A stretch of 64,000 bases of DNA from Zeaxanthinibacter sp. PT1 (lineage in GTDB: Bacteria; Bacteroidota; Bacteroidia; Flavobacteriales; Flavobacteriaceae). The first letter of the stretch is position 1. The number at the start of each line of letters is the position of its first letter. Location of the stretch: the NCBI RefSeq assembly GCF_028464225.1, contig NZ_JAQPCN010000003.1, positions 1 through 64,000 of the forward strand. Direction: 5' to 3'. A model generated the notes under the pieces. The model was not told where the DNA came from and ran no database searches. It worked only from the letters and a program-made list of their open reading frames with translations. A program made the position numbers and the translations under genes. Positions 49,773 through 58,291 of this stretch are shown here, one piece after another.

Positions 49773-49810
49773 AAAAAAAAGAACCCGGGACGTTTAACTT
49801 CCCGGGTTCT
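49773..49810 (-). terminator. Intrinsic terminator of the 44-aa gene
   Basis: A perfect 11-bp hairpin (AGAACCCGGGA / TCCCGGGTTCT) with a T run only on the minus-strand side. It follows the 44-aa gene by 31 bp; it may also stop UDG transcription in the plus direction, though without a T tract. Confidence 0.8.
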
Positions 49811-49841
49811 TCCAGATCAATAACGATAATAGATAGCGTTA

Positions 49842-49976
49842 TTATTTGTTCTGCTGATCCTTAATAGTATCCTTTTCAATATCAAATTTATTGGTATCTA
49901 TATCGGTATTCCCCGTAGGATTGTTCGGGGTAGTTTGTTCTTTAGTTCTTTCAAATTTTTTATCTATAGTTCCCAT
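49842..49976 (-). CDS. Small acidic/polar hypothetical protein, 44 aa
   Basis: The frame MGTIDKKFERTKEQTTPNNP continues with a repeated DT/DI pattern (NTDIDTNKFDIEKDTIKDQQNK) and ends at a strong minus-strand terminator. It is short, hydrophilic and lacks signal or membrane segments. I do not recognise a family. Support comes from an ATG, normal codon use and a well placed terminator 31 bp downstream. There is no convincing promoter box in the 105 bp upstream. Confidence 0.6.
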   Translation of the reverse strand: MGTIDKKFERTKEQTTPNNPTGNTDIDTNKFDIEKDTIKDQQNK

Positions 49977-50081
49977 GCTGTGTTATCTTTTTTGATTCAC
50001 AATCAATATAAGAAACGAAGGATGGAATACCCGTTAAGACCCTTATAAACCTATGTTATTGAATGTTAAGTCTCGTGAAGG

Positions 50082-51584
50082 TCAATCCATAGGCGGAGCG
50101 CTGCTGAGCAGTGAATAGAATACCTGTAAGCCATAGTCTATTTTTCCGATCTCCAGATTTTCATTGGGGCTGTGTTGATTGTTATCAGGGTTCACCATAG
50201 GAACAATAAAGGCAGGAATGGCCAGCTCATTCACAAAAGGTGAAATAGGTACAGTACCTCCCATAATTCTGATCTGAACCACTTGTTCCCCGAATTTCTC
50301 TCCGAGGGTGTTAACCAGGTATGTGCCATAGGGATTGTCCAGGGGAGTCTGGAATGCATCCGTGACCGGGCGCTCCGTGACGGTTGCGATCCGATCGTAT
50401 TTCAGTCGGTCCTCGGCCGAAGGCACCTCTGTCATTAAGTGGTATCCCTTCTCCCTGATATAGGTTTTGATCAGCTCTTTAAGCCGGGTACCATCGGACT
50501 CCGGGACCAGTCGAAGGTCTAACTCGGCAGTGGCCGATTCAGGGACAATAGTCCTGGCTTTGTCTCCTACCCAGCCGGAAGACAGACCTCGTATATTTAA
50601 AGACGGGTATTGCAGGGATTCCTGGTAGAATGATCCCACTTTTTCCGGTTTACGAATTGCCAGGTTGCGGTTAATGGCTTCACTGTCATCGGGCACACTG
50701 CGAAGAACATCCATTGCTTGCTCATCAATACTGATGCCGTCGTAGTATCCTTTGATTGTTACCCGGCCTTCTTCGTCTTTCATTCCTGCAAGCAGTTGTG
50801 CCAACTGTAAACCGGGATTAGGTGCGTAATTGCCGTAATGGCCGCTGTGCTGAGGTTTTATCGGTCCGTAAGTTGTGATGCTCATGGTGGTAATACCCCG
50901 GCAACCGTACACTACGGTAGGTAAGCCTGAGGCGTGAACCGGGCCATCATTTATGATCAGTAGGTCGGCTGCCAATAATTCCCGGTATTGCTTTACGGCA
51001 TCCGGTAACGGTTTGCTGCCTTTTTCCTCTTCACTGTCCAGGATTACCTTTACATTAAAGGGGATGGACTGATTATTTTTCCGGAGTAGGTCTATGGCAT
51101 TCAGGAACATGACGATAGGTCCTTTATCGTCAGAGACAGACCTTCCGAACAGGCGCCAGTCATAATTGATATCTTCGGTCAGCGAATCAAATGGAATTTG
51201 TTTCCATCCGTCCCCGGACCTCTCTTTCAATACGACTTCGTAAGGACTTTTCTGATTCCACTTGGATGGATCTACAGCCTGCCCGTCAAAATGCATATAG
51301 AAAAGCACCGTGGGTTTTTGATCTTCCATAGGCAGAGCCGCAAAAAAAAGAGATTCACCGGCAGTTGGAAGTACACTGGTATTAAATCCACGCTCGTTGA
51401 ATTTATTAGTAAGCCAGGTGATGTTCCTGTTCATACTGGCGTGGTCCAGGGCATCGTTTGGAATACTGATAAATTCGCGTAATTCGTCTATAGTGTGCCG
51501 GACCTGGGATTTCAGTTGGGATTGGTCTTGCGCCTGCAGGGATACTCCAGCGGCCAGTAAGATAATTAAGTATAGGTTTTTCAT
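50082..51584 (-). CDS. M20-family metallopeptidase, secreted
   Basis: The 500-aa protein starts with a signal peptide (LYLIILLAAGVSLQAQ) and carries an M20/M25/M40 peptidase domain. Metal-site motifs are FYMHFDGQ, GRSVSDDKGPIVM and LDSEEEKGSK, then the lid domain and a C-terminal NQHSPNE. It is expected to cleave dipeptides or short peptides in the periplasm. It starts 27 bp after the trpA stop in the same direction, so it may be at the tail of the trp operon, but no functional link is evident. Confidence 0.92.
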   Translation of the reverse strand: MKNLYLIILLAAGVSLQAQDQSQLKSQVRHTIDELREFISIPNDALDHASMNRNITWLTNKFNERGFNTSVLPTAGESLFFAALPMEDQKPTVLFYMHFDGQAVDPSKWNQKSPYEVVLKERSGDGWKQIPFDSLTEDINYDWRLFGRSVSDDKGPIVMFLNAIDLLRKNNQSIPFNVKVILDSEEEKGSKPLPDAVKQYRELLAADLLIINDGPVHASGLPTVVYGCRGITTMSITTYGPIKPQHSGHYGNYAPNPGLQLAQLLAGMKDEEGRVTIKGYYDGISIDEQAMDVLRSVPDDSEAINRNLAIRKPEKVGSFYQESLQYPSLNIRGLSSGWVGDKARTIVPESATAELDLRLVPESDGTRLKELIKTYIREKGYHLMTEVPSAEDRLKYDRIATVTERPVTDAFQTPLDNPYGTYLVNTLGEKFGEQVVQIRIMGGTVPISPFVNELAIPAFIVPMVNPDNNQHSPNENLEIGKIDYGLQVFYSLLSSAPPMD

Positions 51585-51611
51585 ATAATTCGGGCTGATA
51601 GCTGTGTAAAT

Positions 51612-52376
51612 CTAGCGAATTCTTTTAACAAAATCACCTGCAGAATCCGCACCGTTTTCCGTAAGATACTTGATAAAAGCCGAGCCGATTATAGCACCTT
51701 TTGTATGCTCCGTTGCCTGGGCGAAGGTCTCTGCGTTGCTGATTCCGAAGCCGGCAATCAATGGATTACGAAGTCCCATAGCAGCAATTCGCTTAAAATA
51801 ATCCTGCTGATCCTGTCCAAAACCGGACTTAGCTCCCGTAGTACTCGCGGAACTGACCAGGTATAAAAAGCCATTGGAGGCGGCATCAATCTCCCTGATA
51901 CGTTCATCACTTGTCTGGGGGGTGATCAGGAATATGTTGAGTAATCCGTAAGCATCAAAAATCTCTTTGTATTGTAATTGGTATTCCCGGAGTGGAAGAT
52001 CCGGTAAAATAAGCCCGTCTATACCGATCTCCCGGCACTTCTTACAAAACGCTTCCACACCGTATTGCAATACCGGGTTAAAGTAGCCCATGATAATCAG
52101 GGGGATAGACACCTTTTCGCGAATGCCCTGCAACTGGGAGAACAGCTTTTCCGTGGTCATACCATGTGTCAGGGCATGGGTAGAGCTTTCCTGTATCGTA
52201 GGCCCATCCGCAAGCGGATCGCTGAAGGGGAGTCCTATCTCTATCATATCTACCCCGTGTTCTTCCAGGGATTGGATGATTTTTACCGTATCACCATGTT
52301 GCGGGTAGCCCGCGGTAAAATATATGGATAGAAGCTTTTTATCTTCCTGGAGTTTTGTCTGTATCCTGTTCATCAT
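51612..52376 (-). CDS. trpA: Tryptophan synthase alpha subunit
   Basis: This 254-aa TIM-barrel subunit cleaves indole-3-glycerol phosphate to indole and passes it through a tunnel to TrpB. The catalytic Glu lies in MIEIGLPFSDPLADGP and the Asp in IDGLILPDLP; the C-terminal phosphate site is GFGISNAE and GAIIGSAF. ATG 52376 is preferred; a TTG two codons upstream is less likely, and 52373 is also possible. It is the last gene of the trp operon, 17 bp after trpB. Confidence 0.97.
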   Translation of the reverse strand: MMNRIQTKLQEDKKLLSIYFTAGYPQHGDTVKIIQSLEEHGVDMIEIGLPFSDPLADGPTIQESSTHALTHGMTTEKLFSQLQGIREKVSIPLIIMGYFNPVLQYGVEAFCKKCREIGIDGLILPDLPLREYQLQYKEIFDAYGLLNIFLITPQTSDERIREIDAASNGFLYLVSSASTTGAKSGFGQDQQDYFKRIAAMGLRNPLIAGFGISNAETFAQATEHTKGAIIGSAFIKYLTENGADSAGDFVKRIR

Positions 52377-52393
52377 ACTCAATGCAAAAATCT

Positions 52394-53575
52394 TTATAGT
52401 TTAAAATAGTCGATATAGGTTTGCAGGTCCTTGTCTCCACGCCCGGATAGGTTGATCACGACAAGGTCATCGGCCTTGAATTTCCTTTTCTCAAATATGG
52501 CAAAGGCGTGTGCAGTTTCAATAGCGGGAATAATACCTTCTAAACGGGCCAGCATACGCCCTGCTTTCATGGCTTCATCATCGGTAATGGAAATAAATTC
52601 TCCCCTCCCGGAGGCGTAGAGATGTGCATGCATAGGTCCCACTCCCGGGTAATCCAGTCCGGCAGAAATGGAATAGGGTTCAGTGATTTGCCCGTCAGGA
52701 GTCTGCATCAGCAAGGTCTTACTGCCATGGATGATGCCGGTTTTCCCAAGGTAAGAAGTTGCCGCACTTTCCCCTGAATCCACTCCTTTCCCTGCCGCTT
52801 CTACAGCGATCAGTCCTACTTGGGTATCATCGAGGTAGTGGTAATAGGCTCCGGCTGCATTACTGCCTCCGCCTACACAGGCAACTACGTAGTCCGGACG
52901 CGACCGGCCTTCCTTTTCCTGAAGTTGTGCCTTGATCTCGGCAGAGATCACCGACTGGAATCGCGCCACCATATCGGGGTAGGGGTGAGGTCCGACCACA
53001 GAGCCGATAATATAATGGGTGTCTACTGGGTTGTTGATCCAGTCCCTGATGGCTTCGTTGGTGGCATCCTTAAGGGTCTTGCTACCCGAATTCGCCGCTC
53101 TTACCGTCGCTCCAAGCATTTTCATACGGGCGACATTAGGGGCCTGCCTTTCAATATCTACGGTACCCATATAAACGATGCACTCCATGCCCATTAAAGC
53201 GCAGACGGTGGCGGTTGCTACCCCGTGCTGGCCCGCACCTGTTTCTGCAATGATCCGCTGTTTGCCAAGGCGCTTTGCAAGTAATATCTGCCCAATGGTA
53301 TTATTTACCTTATGAGCCCCGGTGTGGCATAGGTCTTCTCGTTTCAGATATATCCGGGTGCCACAATGTTCGGAAAGCCTGCTCGCATAGTACAAGGGGG
53401 TAGGCCTGCCTACATAGTCTCTCAGGAGATCGTTAAATTCTTTCTCAAAGACAGGGTCTTGCATGATCTGTAGGTATTGCTGCCTGATCTCCTCCGTATT
53501 CGGGTATAACATTTCCGGGATATATGCTCCCCCGAACTCCCCGTAATAACCATTCTCATCTACATTGTAAGTCAT
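52394..53575 (-). CDS. trpB: Tryptophan synthase beta subunit
   Basis: The 393-aa PLP enzyme condenses indole with serine to make tryptophan. The Schiff-base lysine is in [15 protein letters not shown], the catalytic Glu in ETGAGQHGV, and the phosphate-binding loop is GGGSNAAG. The sequence is a TrpB1-type, paired with TrpA. It follows trpF by 12 bp and precedes trpA by 17 bp. Confidence 0.98.
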   Translation of the reverse strand: MTYNVDENGYYGEFGGAYIPEMLYPNTEEIRQQYLQIMQDPVFEKEFNDLLRDYVGRPTPLYYASRLSEHCGTRIYLKREDLCHTGAHKVNNTIGQILLAKRLGKQRIIAETGAGQHGVATATVCALMGMECIVYMGTVDIERQAPNVARMKMLGATVRAANSGSKTLKDATNEAIRDWINNPVDTHYIIGSVVGPHPYPDMVARFQSVISAEIKAQLQEKEGRSRPDYVVACVGGGSNAAGAYYHYLDDTQVGLIAVEAAGKGVDSGESAATSYLGKTGIIHGSKTLLMQTPDGQITEPYSISAGLDYPGVGPMHAHLYASGRGEFISITDDEAMKAGRMLARLEGIIPAIETAHAFAIFEKRKFKADDLVVINLSGRGDKDLQTYIDYFKL

Positions 53576-53587
53576 CGTAAAATAGTT

Positions 53588-54226
53588 TTATTGCCCTGAG
53601 GCGAGTACTCCTTTAAATTTTATTAAATCAGCTATATTCTTTTCACCCGGCCTGGTTTCAAACCTGCTGTTCACATCCAGGGCATGGCAGTTTTTTGCTT
53701 CCGGTTTCTGCAGGAAATCACGAACGGATTCCATATCTCCCGGCCCTATTCCACCGGACAGGAAAAAAGGCTTCTTTGATGGGTACCCTCGCAGTAATGT
53801 CCAGTCAAAGGAATAACTGTTTCCCCCGGGAAGTTTACCCTTGGTATCAAAAAGATAAAAATCACATATTTCTTCAAAAGGCGACAATTGTTCAAAATTA
53901 AAAGAAGTTCCCACCGAAAAAACTTTTATGATCTTCACATTATTTTCAAGAGCTGTAAAAGCTTCTTGTAATGCGCTGCAGAAAGCAGGACTCTCACCGC
54001 CGTGAAGTTGTACCAGCTGCAGCCCAAATTCGTTTACCCTTTTAACAACCTCTTCGATGGACGCGTTAACAAAAACACCAACTTTCTCTATTCCCGTCGA
54101 TAATTTGGGCATATCGCCCTGGAAGTAGCGGCTGGATGGCTCCCAGAAAATAAACCCGAGATAATCGGGTTGTAAGGTGGCAACCTCGGCCGTATTATAA
54201 TTCATCCCGCAGACTTTCAGTTTCAT
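53588..54226 (-). CDS. trpF: Phosphoribosylanthranilate isomerase
   Basis: This 212-aa TIM-barrel enzyme performs the Amadori rearrangement of phosphoribosyl anthranilate. The catalytic Cys is in MKLKVCGM at the N-terminus; LVQLHGGES, YLFDTKG and LSGGIGPGD match the family, with the general-acid Asp in DTKG. Its ATG overlaps the trpC stop by four bases (ATGA), so translation is coupled. Separate trpF and trpC genes contrast with the fused TrpCF of enterobacteria. Confidence 0.95.
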   Translation of the reverse strand: MKLKVCGMNYNTAEVATLQPDYLGFIFWEPSSRYFQGDMPKLSTGIEKVGVFVNASIEEVVKRVNEFGLQLVQLHGGESPAFCSALQEAFTALENNVKIIKVFSVGTSFNFEQLSPFEEICDFYLFDTKGKLPGGNSYSFDWTLLRGYPSKKPFFLSGGIGPGDMESVRDFLQKPEAKNCHALDVNSRFETRPGEKNIADLIKFKGVLASGQ

Positions 54227-55008
54227 GAGTTCAATTCTTTTATAAAAGAAGATGCAGCCCCACCGGGATCTGCTGTTTTCATAAAATTTTCACCTACCAG
54301 GAAACCCTTATACCCATAGTCTCTTAATTCTTTGATAGCGTCAGTATTGCTGATGCCGCTTTCAGATACCTTGACAAAATCATTGGGGATATGTACTGCG
54401 AGTTCCTTGCTGGTCTCAAGGCTGACCTCAAAGTTCTTTAAATCCCGGTTGTTAACTCCCAGCATATCAAGGCTGGGCATCAATGATTTTTCCAGCTCCT
54501 CCCGGTTATGGACCTCCAGGAGTACTTCCAGACCAAGTTCTTTGGCAAACCGGGATAACTCGGCAATCCGGGTCCTGCTGAGCACTGCCGCGATAAGCAG
54601 GATTACATCTGCCCCGAAAGCCTTGGCTTCCAGCAGCTGGTATTCATCCACGATAAATTCTTTTCGCAGCAGGGGAGTCTCCACAGAAGCGCGTGCCACA
54701 AGCAGGTCTTCCAGGGATCCGCCAAAATAAGGGGTGTCTGTTAACACTGAAATACCGCAGACTCCTGCATGCTCGTATCCCTTGACCACATCCCATACCT
54801 TGAGGTCATTGTTGATGACCGATTTGGAAGGAGATCTGCGTTTGTGTTCCGCAATGATCCCGCTGCTGCTTTTACGCAAGGCAGCCGCCATTGAAAATAC
54901 AGGCCTCGCAAACAACATGGCCTGTTCCAGTTGCACCGGTGGCACCAGGCTTTTCTTAAATGCCAGTTCACGTTTTTTGTCGACAATTATCTTATCCAAT
55001 ATGTTCAT
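54223..55008 (-). CDS. trpC: Indole-3-glycerol-phosphate synthase
   Basis: The 261-aa TIM-barrel enzyme closes the indole ring. Motifs IIAEHKRRSPSKSVI and LRKEFIVDEYQL contain the catalytic Lys residues, and LGVNNRDLKNFEV and SESGIS are conserved. It overlaps trpD and trpF by four bases on each side, a tightly coupled arrangement. Confidence 0.97.
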   Translation of the reverse strand: MNILDKIIVDKKRELAFKKSLVPPVQLEQAMLFARPVFSMAAALRKSSSGIIAEHKRRSPSKSVINNDLKVWDVVKGYEHAGVCGISVLTDTPYFGGSLEDLLVARASVETPLLRKEFIVDEYQLLEAKAFGADVILLIAAVLSRTRIAELSRFAKELGLEVLLEVHNREELEKSLMPSLDMLGVNNRDLKNFEVSLETSKELAVHIPNDFVKVSESGISNTDAIKELRDYGYKGFLVGENFMKTADPGGAASSFIKELNS

Positions 55009-56000
55009 CGCTTACTTACTTCTTGTAGTTTTCTAAGTGCTTCCAATGCTTTACCGCTCATCAAGGATTCCTTTGCCTTTTCAAAACCCTCAAGCGGGCT
55101 GATACCTTCTACGGTTGCAATGGCAATCCCTGCATTGGCACAGACCACGTTATTCTGTTCTTCCGATCCCTTAGCTTGTAGAATATCGAGGAAGATACGG
55201 GCAGATCCGGCAATATCTTCGCCTCCTTCGATCGCTTTGGCAGATACCGGGTTTACCCCGAAATCTGCAGGTTCCAGCATAGCTTCGGTGCGGTTAGAAA
55301 TAGTTTTGGTGGTGCCGGTCAGGGAAATTTCATCATAACCATCCAGGGCGTGGAGGACGGTGAAATTCTTATCGGTATTCTGGTAAAGGTATCCATACAT
55401 CCTCGCCAGTTCCAAGTTAAATACCCCGACAATCTGGTTCCTCGGAAAAGCGGGGTTCACCATAGGCCCCAGCATATTAAAAAAGGTTTTTACCGCAAGC
55501 TCACGGCGGATAGGAGCTACATTTTTCATTGCCGGGTGAAAGAGCGGTGCATGTAAGACACAGATTCCGGCTTCGTCCATAGATCTCTTCAGAAAATCCT
55601 TTTCGCTGCTGAATTTAATGCCCAGGTATTCCATCACATTACTGCTGCCACAGGTTGAGGAAACTCCGTAGTTACCGTGTTTTGTCACCGGGATACCGGT
55701 TCCTGCAGTAACAAACGAAGCCAGGGTAGAAATGTTGAAAGTATCTTTACCGTCACCCCCGGTTCCGCAGAGGTCTATAGGGTCGTATTCGGACAGGTCT
55801 ACCGAATGACAGAGGTCCAAAAGAGCATCACGGAAACCCTCCAATTCGTCTATGGTGACACTGCGCATCATATAAACCGTCAGGAATGCGGCGATCTGGC
55901 TTGAGTTGTAGGCGCCATTCGCAATATTCACCAATACCTGCCGGGCATCGTCCTTGGAGAGAACATCGTAATTAATTAACCTGTTGAGGATCGTTTTCAT
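55005..56000 (-). CDS. trpD: Anthranilate phosphoribosyltransferase
   Basis: This 331-aa enzyme transfers a phosphoribosyl group from PRPP to anthranilate. The PRPP-binding loop DLCGTGGDGKDTFNIST and KHGNYGVSSTCGSSNVME, and the anthranilate site near RRELAVKTFFNMLGPM, are intact. It lies 8 bp after trpG and overlaps trpC by four bases. Confidence 0.97.
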   Translation of the reverse strand: MKTILNRLINYDVLSKDDARQVLVNIANGAYNSSQIAAFLTVYMMRSVTIDELEGFRDALLDLCHSVDLSEYDPIDLCGTGGDGKDTFNISTLASFVTAGTGIPVTKHGNYGVSSTCGSSNVMEYLGIKFSSEKDFLKRSMDEAGICVLHAPLFHPAMKNVAPIRRELAVKTFFNMLGPMVNPAFPRNQIVGVFNLELARMYGYLYQNTDKNFTVLHALDGYDEISLTGTTKTISNRTEAMLEPADFGVNPVSAKAIEGGEDIAGSARIFLDILQAKGSEEQNNVVCANAGIAIATVEGISPLEGFEKAKESLMSGKALEALRKLQEVSKR

Positions 56001-56008
56001 AGTAAGGA

Positions 56009-56599
56009 CTATTTATGAGTTGCCGCAGGAGTTTTCCCGGCCTTTACCCAGTTCTCTATTAATTTTTTACCGTGGGGTGTCAGAACAGATTCCGGATGGA
56101 ACTGAACTGCCCTAACATCGTATTCTCTATGCCTGAGGGACATCACCTGCCCATCTTCGGCCACGGATGTAGCTTCCAGGCAGTCCGGTAGATCGGGATT
56201 CACTACCCACGAATGATAGCGGCCCACCTCCAGGGTTTCCGGAAGCCCATTAAAAAGTACCTCTTCACAGAGTACCCTGATCTTAGTGGCTACGCCGTGG
56301 TATACCTGGTCCAGGTTGATAAGGCTGCCGCCAAAGACCTCTCCTATGGCTTGCTGGCCCAGGCAAACCCCGAAAATACTTTTGGTGGGAGCGTAAGTGG
56401 CGATGATCTCCTTTAATAGACCGGCTTCTTCCGGTATTCCGGGACCCGGAGAAAGGACGATCTTATCAAAAGCCGCAACCTCTTCCAGTTTCAGCTGATC
56501 ATTCCGTTTAACGATCACTTCACAATCCATAGCTTCCAGGTAGTGCACCAGGTTATAAGTGAAACTATCGTAATTATCGATGACTAATATTCTGTTCAT
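56009..56599 (-). CDS. trpG: Anthranilate synthase component II (glutamine amidotransferase)
   Basis: The 196-aa subunit hydrolyses glutamine and channels ammonia to TrpE. The class I GATase triad is visible: Cys in GVCLGQQAIGE, His and Glu in QFHPESV; the oxyanion strand is SPGPGIPEE. It may also serve para-aminobenzoate synthesis, as TrpG does in some bacteria, because no pabA is in this window. It follows trpE by 20 bp. Confidence 0.96.
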   Translation of the reverse strand: MNRILVIDNYDSFTYNLVHYLEAMDCEVIVKRNDQLKLEEVAAFDKIVLSPGPGIPEEAGLLKEIIATYAPTKSIFGVCLGQQAIGEVFGGSLINLDQVYHGVATKIRVLCEEVLFNGLPETLEVGRYHSWVVNPDLPDCLEATSVAEDGQVMSLRHREYDVRAVQFHPESVLTPHGKKLIENWVKAGKTPAATHK

Positions 56600-56619
56600 T
56601 TTTACGGCTGCTATAATTG

Positions 56620-58017
56620 TTATATGGTTTCAGCTATTTCCATCGCCTTATTCAGTGCCCCCAGCTTGTTGTAGACCTCCTGCAGCTCTGATGCCGGTTC
56701 CGAGGCTGCTACCAAACCTGCTCCGGCCTGGTAATGTAACTCGTGGTTCTTACTCAGGAAGGTGCGGATCATGATCGCATGGTTAAAATTGCCATTAAAG
56801 TCCATAAACCCGATGGCTCCCCCGTAATAAGCACGGTTTGTGGGTTCGTAATCCTCAATCAGCTGCATGGCCCTGTGCTTCGGAGCTCCACTAAGGGTGC
56901 CGGCAGGGAAAGTGTCTGCAACCACATCCATTGTAGGGGTGTCCTTTTTCTTTTGCCCGGTGACCTTGGAAACCAAGTGGATAACATGAGAGAAATATTG
57001 TACTTCCCTGTAATTTTCTACAATGACATTATTGCCGTGCCTGCTGAGGTCATTTCGGGCAAGATCTACCAGCATGACATGTTCACTGTTTTCCTTGGCA
57101 TCTTCGGTGAGTTTCTTGGCCAGCCTTGCATCTTCTTCGTCATTCCCGGTACGCTTAAAAGTTCCTGCAATCGGGTGTATCTCGGCCTTCCCTTCCTTGA
57201 CCACCAACTGTGCCTCCGGTGAACTGCCAAATATCTTGAAGTTCCCATAATCAAAATAAAAGAGGTAAGGAGAGGGGTTAACGGATCTCAATGCCCGGTA
57301 CACATTAAACTCGTCACCCTTAAATTTCTGGGAAAACCTTTTAGAGAGTACCAATTGGAAAACGTCGCCCCGACCACAGTGTTTTTTAGCAATTTCTACC
57401 TTCTCCATATAGGCCTCATCACTGAGGTTGGAAGAGGCGTCCCCTTCCCTCCGGAAATCAAAAGCCGCAAAGTTTTTTACATTCAATATACGCTCTAGCT
57501 CAGGGATATTATTTTCAGACTCGTAGCAATGTGCAAAGAGGTAAGCTTCATTCTTAAAATGATTGATCGCGATTATATTCTGGTATACCGCGTAATAGAT
57601 ATCCGGGATATCTAGGTTGCCTTCTTTTTTTTGAATAGAGACATCTTCAAAATAGCGGACCGCGTCATAAGCCATATACCCAAAAAGCCCATTATTGATA
57701 AACTTAAATCCATTATTCTGGGCTTTGAACTGCTGGCTAAAATCATGGATGATAGAAGGGATATTATCCCCTGCAGTAATGGCCTTTTCTTTAATGCTTC
57801 CGTCAGGGAATTTCCATTTAATTTTTTCGTCCTGTATACTGATCGATGCTATAGGGTTGCAGCAGACATAAGAGAACGTATTGTCATTTGCCCTGTAGTC
57901 ACTGCTTTCTAGCAATAAACTGTGGGGAAACCGATCCCGGATCTTCAGGTATACACTAACCGGGGTAATGGTATCGGCCAGTATCTTTTTATGATATGTT
58001 TTTAATTGATATGCCAT
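56620..58017 (-). CDS. trpE: Anthranilate synthase component I
   Basis: This 465-aa chorismate-using enzyme is the first and feedback-controlled step of tryptophan synthesis. Chorismate-site motifs HPIAGTFKRTG, GNVIVENYR and GAPKHRAMQLI are conserved, as is the LLES(S) element near residue 36 that forms part of the Trp feedback site. The ATG at 58017 follows a 176-nt leader that holds a Trp-codon leader peptide and an attenuator, so expression is probably regulated by tryptophan charging. It is the first structural gene of trpEGDCFBA. Confidence 0.97.
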   Translation of the reverse strand: MAYQLKTYHKKILADTITPVSVYLKIRDRFPHSLLLESSDYRANDNTFSYVCCNPIASISIQDEKIKWKFPDGSIKEKAITAGDNIPSIIHDFSQQFKAQNNGFKFINNGLFGYMAYDAVRYFEDVSIQKKEGNLDIPDIYYAVYQNIIAINHFKNEAYLFAHCYESENNIPELERILNVKNFAAFDFRREGDASSNLSDEAYMEKVEIAKKHCGRGDVFQLVLSKRFSQKFKGDEFNVYRALRSVNPSPYLFYFDYGNFKIFGSSPEAQLVVKEGKAEIHPIAGTFKRTGNDEEDARLAKKLTEDAKENSEHVMLVDLARNDLSRHGNNVIVENYREVQYFSHVIHLVSKVTGQKKKDTPTMDVVADTFPAGTLSGAPKHRAMQLIEDYEPTNRAYYGGAIGFMDFNGNFNHAIMIRTFLSKNHELHYQAGAGLVAASEPASELQEVYNKLGALNKAMEIAETI

Positions 58018-58076
58018 GTTCTGGTCTATTCGATTTAATTCGGTTGTTAGGTCTTGTCACCAAGGAGTATAAATGC

Positions 58077-58108
58077 AAAAAGGCTTGTCGTGATTGACAA
58101 GCCTTTTT
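58077..58108 (-). terminator. Attenuator terminator of the trp operon
   Basis: A perfect 13-bp stem (AAAAAGGCTTGTC / GACAAGCCTTTTT, loop of six) with a U run at its end on the minus strand. It lies 28 nt after the leader-peptide stop and 59 nt before the trpE ATG, the usual position for a transcription attenuator. Confidence 0.85.
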
Positions 58109-58136
58109 GTACAGTACAGATACAAGGGTGCTTAGC

Positions 58137-58193
58137 TCACGACTTCAGACGTAAGTTTTTCCACCACCATGTATGTACTGTAGATATTTTCAT
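58137..58193 (-). CDS. trpL: trp leader peptide with three consecutive Trp codons
   Basis: An 18-codon frame MKISTVHTWWWKNLRLKS ends at TGA (58139-58137). Three Trp codons (TGG, 58169-58161) in a row in 18 residues are very improbable by chance and identify an attenuation leader. It lies directly after a perfect -7 promoter box and before an intrinsic terminator, and precedes trpE. Ribosome stalling at the Trp codons when charged tRNA-Trp is scarce would favour readthrough. No Shine-Dalgarno precedes it; the transcript may start almost at the ATG. Confidence 0.85.
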   Translation of the reverse strand: MKISTVHTWWWKNLRLKS

Positions 58194-58198
58194 AGCCT

Positions 58199-58206
58199 CA
58201 AATATA
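58199..58206 (-). promoter_or_regulatory. -7 box of the trp operon
   Basis: TATATTTG on the minus strand, a perfect TAnnTTTG match, five bases before the leader-peptide ATG (58193). No TTG box was found at 17-23 bases upstream. Confidence 0.65.
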
Positions 58207-58237
58207 GAAAGGAATTTTATAAATACCATAGGCCCAG

Positions 58238-58268
58238 AAAAAAAAAATCCGGACCCTTTTACCGGATC
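58238..58268 (-). terminator. Intrinsic terminator of the marR-yceI operon
   Basis: ATCCGG / CCGGAT hairpin (58248-58267) followed on the minus strand by ten T. It lies after the YceI stop and insulates the trp promoter. Confidence 0.75.
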
Positions 58269-58291
58269 CGGATCAATATCATAGCTGATGA

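Noticed and set aside
49773-49810. Terminator of the UDG-like gene on the plus strand
   Set aside because: The T run is on the minus-strand side only; it mainly fits the minus-strand 44-aa gene.
49842-49850. Region 49811-49841 small hairpin (aacg...cgtt) as regulatory element
   Set aside because: Only a four-base stem with a long loop; too weak to claim.
58110-58193. TRAP or T-box control of trp
   Set aside because: No spaced GAG/UAG triplet array and no T-box sequence or specifier stem; a Trp-codon leader peptide with a terminator explains the region.
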